From contig CAZGTM010000078.1 of assembly GCA_964528595.1 (NCBI GenBank), forward strand, positions 1-15,166: a stretch of 15,166 nucleotides of DNA, written 5' to 3'. The DNA is from CAYFKJ01 sp964528595 (GTDB lineage Bacteria > Pseudomonadota > Alphaproteobacteria > UBA2966). Below the pieces are notes generated by a model. That model did no database searches. It saw only the letters and a program-made list of their open reading frames with translations, and was not told the DNA's origin. Position numbers and translations under genes: made by a program. Every line of letters starts with the position of its first letter. Position 1 is the first letter of the stretch. Shown piece after piece: positions 13,783 through 15,166 of the stretch.

Positions 13783-14925
13783 CTAGTCCTTGAGGTCTTC
13801 CCAGAGTTCCTTGACGCGTGCCATGAAGCCCTCGGATTCGGGGTTGGTGCGGGCGGAGCCCTCGCTCTCGAATTCCTGCAGCAGCTCTTTCTGCTTGGCC
13901 GTCAGGTTGACCGGCGTTTCGATGGTCGCCTGGATGTACATGTCGCCGGTGGCGCCGCCGCGGCCGCGCAGGGGCGGCATGCCCTTGCCCTTGAGGCGGA
14001 ACTGGCGGCCGGTCTGGGCGCCGGCGGGAATGGTGACGCGGGCCCGGCCGCCGTCCAGCGTCGGCACTTCGATGCTGCCGCCGAGCGAGGCCGTGGTCAT
14101 GGGGATGGGCACGCGGCAGTAGAGGTTCTGGCCGTCGCGCTGGAAGATGCGGTGGGGGGCCACCGACAGGAAGATATAGAGATCGCCCGCCGGGCCGCCG
14201 CGCAGGCCGGCTTCGCCTTCGCCCGACAGGCGGATGCGGGTGCCGTCCTCGACGCCCTGCGGAATGTTGACCGACAAGGTCTTGTCCTTGCTGATGCGGC
14301 CGGCGCCGCTGCAGTGGGTGCAGGGGTCGTTGATGACGTGGCCCGCGCCCTGGCAGGTCGGGCAGGTGCGCTCGACCGTGAAGAAACCGCTCTGGCTGCG
14401 CACCTTGCCCATGCCCTGGCAGGTCTGGCAGACCGTGGGTTTGGACGAATCGCGCGCGCCGCTGCCCTGGCAGGGCTCGCAGATCACGGTGGTGGGCACG
14501 CGGATTTCGCTGGTGCGGCCGTGGAAGGCCTCCTCCAGCGAAATCTCCATGTTGTAACGGAGGTCGGAACCCCGGGCGTTGGCCTGGCCGCCGCCCCGGC
14601 GCCCGCCCATGAATTCGCCGAAGAGATCGTCGAACACGTCGGCGAAGCTGGAGCCGAAGCCGAAATCGCCGCCGCCCGGATGTCCGCCCTGCGCACCCTG
14701 CTGGAAGGCGGCGTGGCCCATGCGGTCGTAAGCGGCGCGTTTCTGCTCGTCGCTCAGGATCTCGTAAGCCTGGGAGACGTCCTTGAATTTGGCCTCGGCC
14801 TCGGCGTCGTCGGGGTTGCGGTCAGGATGAAATTCCTTGGCGAGACGCCGGTAGGCCGACTTGAGTTCGGCCGCACTGGCATCCCGGTTCACGCCGAGCG
14901 TTTCGTAAAAATCGTTACTCGCCAT
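13783..14925 (-). CDS. dnaJ: Chaperone DnaJ (Hsp40)
   Basis: Type I Hsp40 co-chaperone of 380 aa that delivers unfolded proteins to DnaK and stimulates its ATPase. The J domain spans about 1-70 with HPD at 33-35. A Gly/Phe-rich segment at 79-118 includes GGGDFGFGSSFADVFDDLFG. The zinc-finger region has four CxxCxGxG repeats, with Cys pairs 149/152, 166/169, 188/191 and 202/205. The two beta-sandwich substrate-binding domains follow (IPQGVEDGTRIRL, then VTIPAGAQTGRQFRLKGKGMP). It starts 51 bp after the dnaK stop, giving the usual dnaKJ operon. The start at 14925 is the family N-terminus; the site upstream (AGG, about ten bases away) is modest. Confidence 0.98.
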   Translation of the reverse strand: MASNDFYETLGVNRDASAAELKSAYRRLAKEFHPDRNPDDAEAEAKFKDVSQAYEILSDEQKRAAYDRMGHAAFQQGAQGGHPGGGDFGFGSSFADVFDDLFGEFMGGRRGGGQANARGSDLRYNMEISLEEAFHGRTSEIRVPTTVICEPCQGSGARDSSKPTVCQTCQGMGKVRSQSGFFTVERTCPTCQGAGHVINDPCTHCSGAGRISKDKTLSVNIPQGVEDGTRIRLSGEGEAGLRGGPAGDLYIFLSVAPHRIFQRDGQNLYCRVPIPMTTASLGGSIEVPTLDGGRARVTIPAGAQTGRQFRLKGKGMPPLRGRGGATGDMYIQATIETPVNLTAKQKELLQEFESEGSARTNPESEGFMARVKELWEDLKD

Positions 14926-14976
14926 GACCTATACCTGGACGAAAAACCAACAAAGGTGCCGGACGGCACATAAAAC

Positions 14977-15166
14977 TTAAGCGCCGTCCTTCTTGTCGTC
15001 CTCGTCGACTTCCTCGAAGTCGGCATCGACCACGTCGTCATCCGCCGCCTGTTCGCCGCCCATTTCGGCGTCGGCGCCGGCGCCCTCGGCCGGGCCGTAG
15101 GCCCCGCCCCCGTCCCCCCGCGGGGGGGCGGACAAGGGGTCACCCCGCGGGAAGGCGGCCAGGCCC
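14977..15166 (-). CDS. dnaK: DnaK (Hsp70) C-terminal tail, 5' part outside window
   Basis: The last 62 or so codons of dnaK. The reading frame ends in DDVVDADFEEVDEDDKKDGA and TAA at 14977-14979. The acidic EEVD-type end is diagnostic of alphaproteobacterial DnaK, and dnaJ follows 51 bp downstream. Before it is YGPAEGAGADAEMGGEQAAD, an ordinary Gly/Ala-rich DnaK linker. Further upstream the frame reads FPRGDPLSAPPRGDGGGA, encoded by a very GC-rich stretch with several palindromes (15104-15151). That is unlike the usual tail. Its frame is open to the window edge, but no conserved DnaK domain is visible there to confirm it. Confidence 0.9.
   Translation of the reverse strand, partial: GLAAFPRGDPLSAPPRGDGGGAYGPAEGAGADAEMGGEQAADDDVVDADFEEVDEDDKKDGA
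15104..15151. repeat. GC-rich palindromic cluster within the dnaK tail
   Basis: Several self-complementary stretches are packed together. CCGCCCCC (15104-15111) pairs with GGGGGCGG (15124-15131). GGGGT-C-ACCCC lies at 15136-15146 and CCCGCGGG at 15144-15151. On the coding (minus) strand it encodes a PRGD-containing peptide repeated twice. It could be a palindromic repeat inserted in frame in a tolerant disordered tail. Confidence 0.45.

Noticed and set aside
13774..14973. 399-codon open frame on the plus strand across dnaJ
   Set aside because: Shadow of dnaJ caused by GC bias. The translation is Ala/Gly/Leu repetitive, and dnaJ with all its motifs occupies the other strand.

Overview
The window (about 15.2 kb, GC-rich, no rRNA or tRNA seen) looks like core chromosome of an alphaproteobacterium, most likely Rhodospirillales-like. 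Three things point there: hslU-hslV divergent from a hisB-(DUF2628)-hisH-hisA-hisF-hisE run, a dnaK-dnaJ-dapB order, and single-copy housekeeping genes with a strong G/C third-position bias. This placement rests on gene order and protein character, not on a database search.

Layout. 1-1886 (minus): hslV then hslU, the HslVU (ClpQY) protease; hslU runs off the left edge about eight codons before its expected end. A candidate heat-shock (sigma-32) promoter lies upstream of hslV at 1934-1963. 2088-6575 (plus): a tight run of hisB, a DUF2628 membrane protein, hisH, a GNAT acetyltransferase, hisA, hisF, hisE and a HIT-family hydrolase. It covers the middle of histidine biosynthesis (HisB, HisH/HisF, HisA, HisE); hisG, hisD, hisC and hisI are not here. 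6577-6650: a long AT-rich palindrome between convergent genes. 6664-7662 (minus): a PfkB-family adenosine-kinase-like sugar kinase. 7825-10581 (plus): amidase, EI24/CysZ-like membrane protein, and a proline-rich lipoprotein with a BamE/SmpA-like tail. 10578-11213 (minus): nth, endonuclease III, whose stop region overlaps that of the lipoprotein. 11303-11827 (plus): DUF2244 membrane protein. 11915-12802 (plus): AraC-HTH/O6-methylguanine methyltransferase fusion lacking the Ada zinc domain. 12811-12877: a second long palindrome sharing a 10-bp core with the first. 12881-15166 (minus): dapB, dnaJ and the C-terminal end of dnaK.

How it fits together. The window has two protein-quality-control loci (hslVU and dnaKJ), a compact histidine operon, lysine/peptidoglycan precursor synthesis (dapB) and two DNA repair genes (nth and the Ada-like methyltransferase). 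There are no gene-free stretches above 300 bp. The longest are 1887-2087 (201 bp, divergent promoters) and 7663-7824 (162 bp, divergent promoters).

I do not see a CRISPR array, prophage, toxin-antitoxin pair or defence island. The points most worth a second look are the two related palindromes at convergent gene ends, the GNAT gene translationally coupled inside the his operon, a possible repeat-derived insertion in the DnaK tail, and a possible leaderless promoter for the DUF2244 gene.
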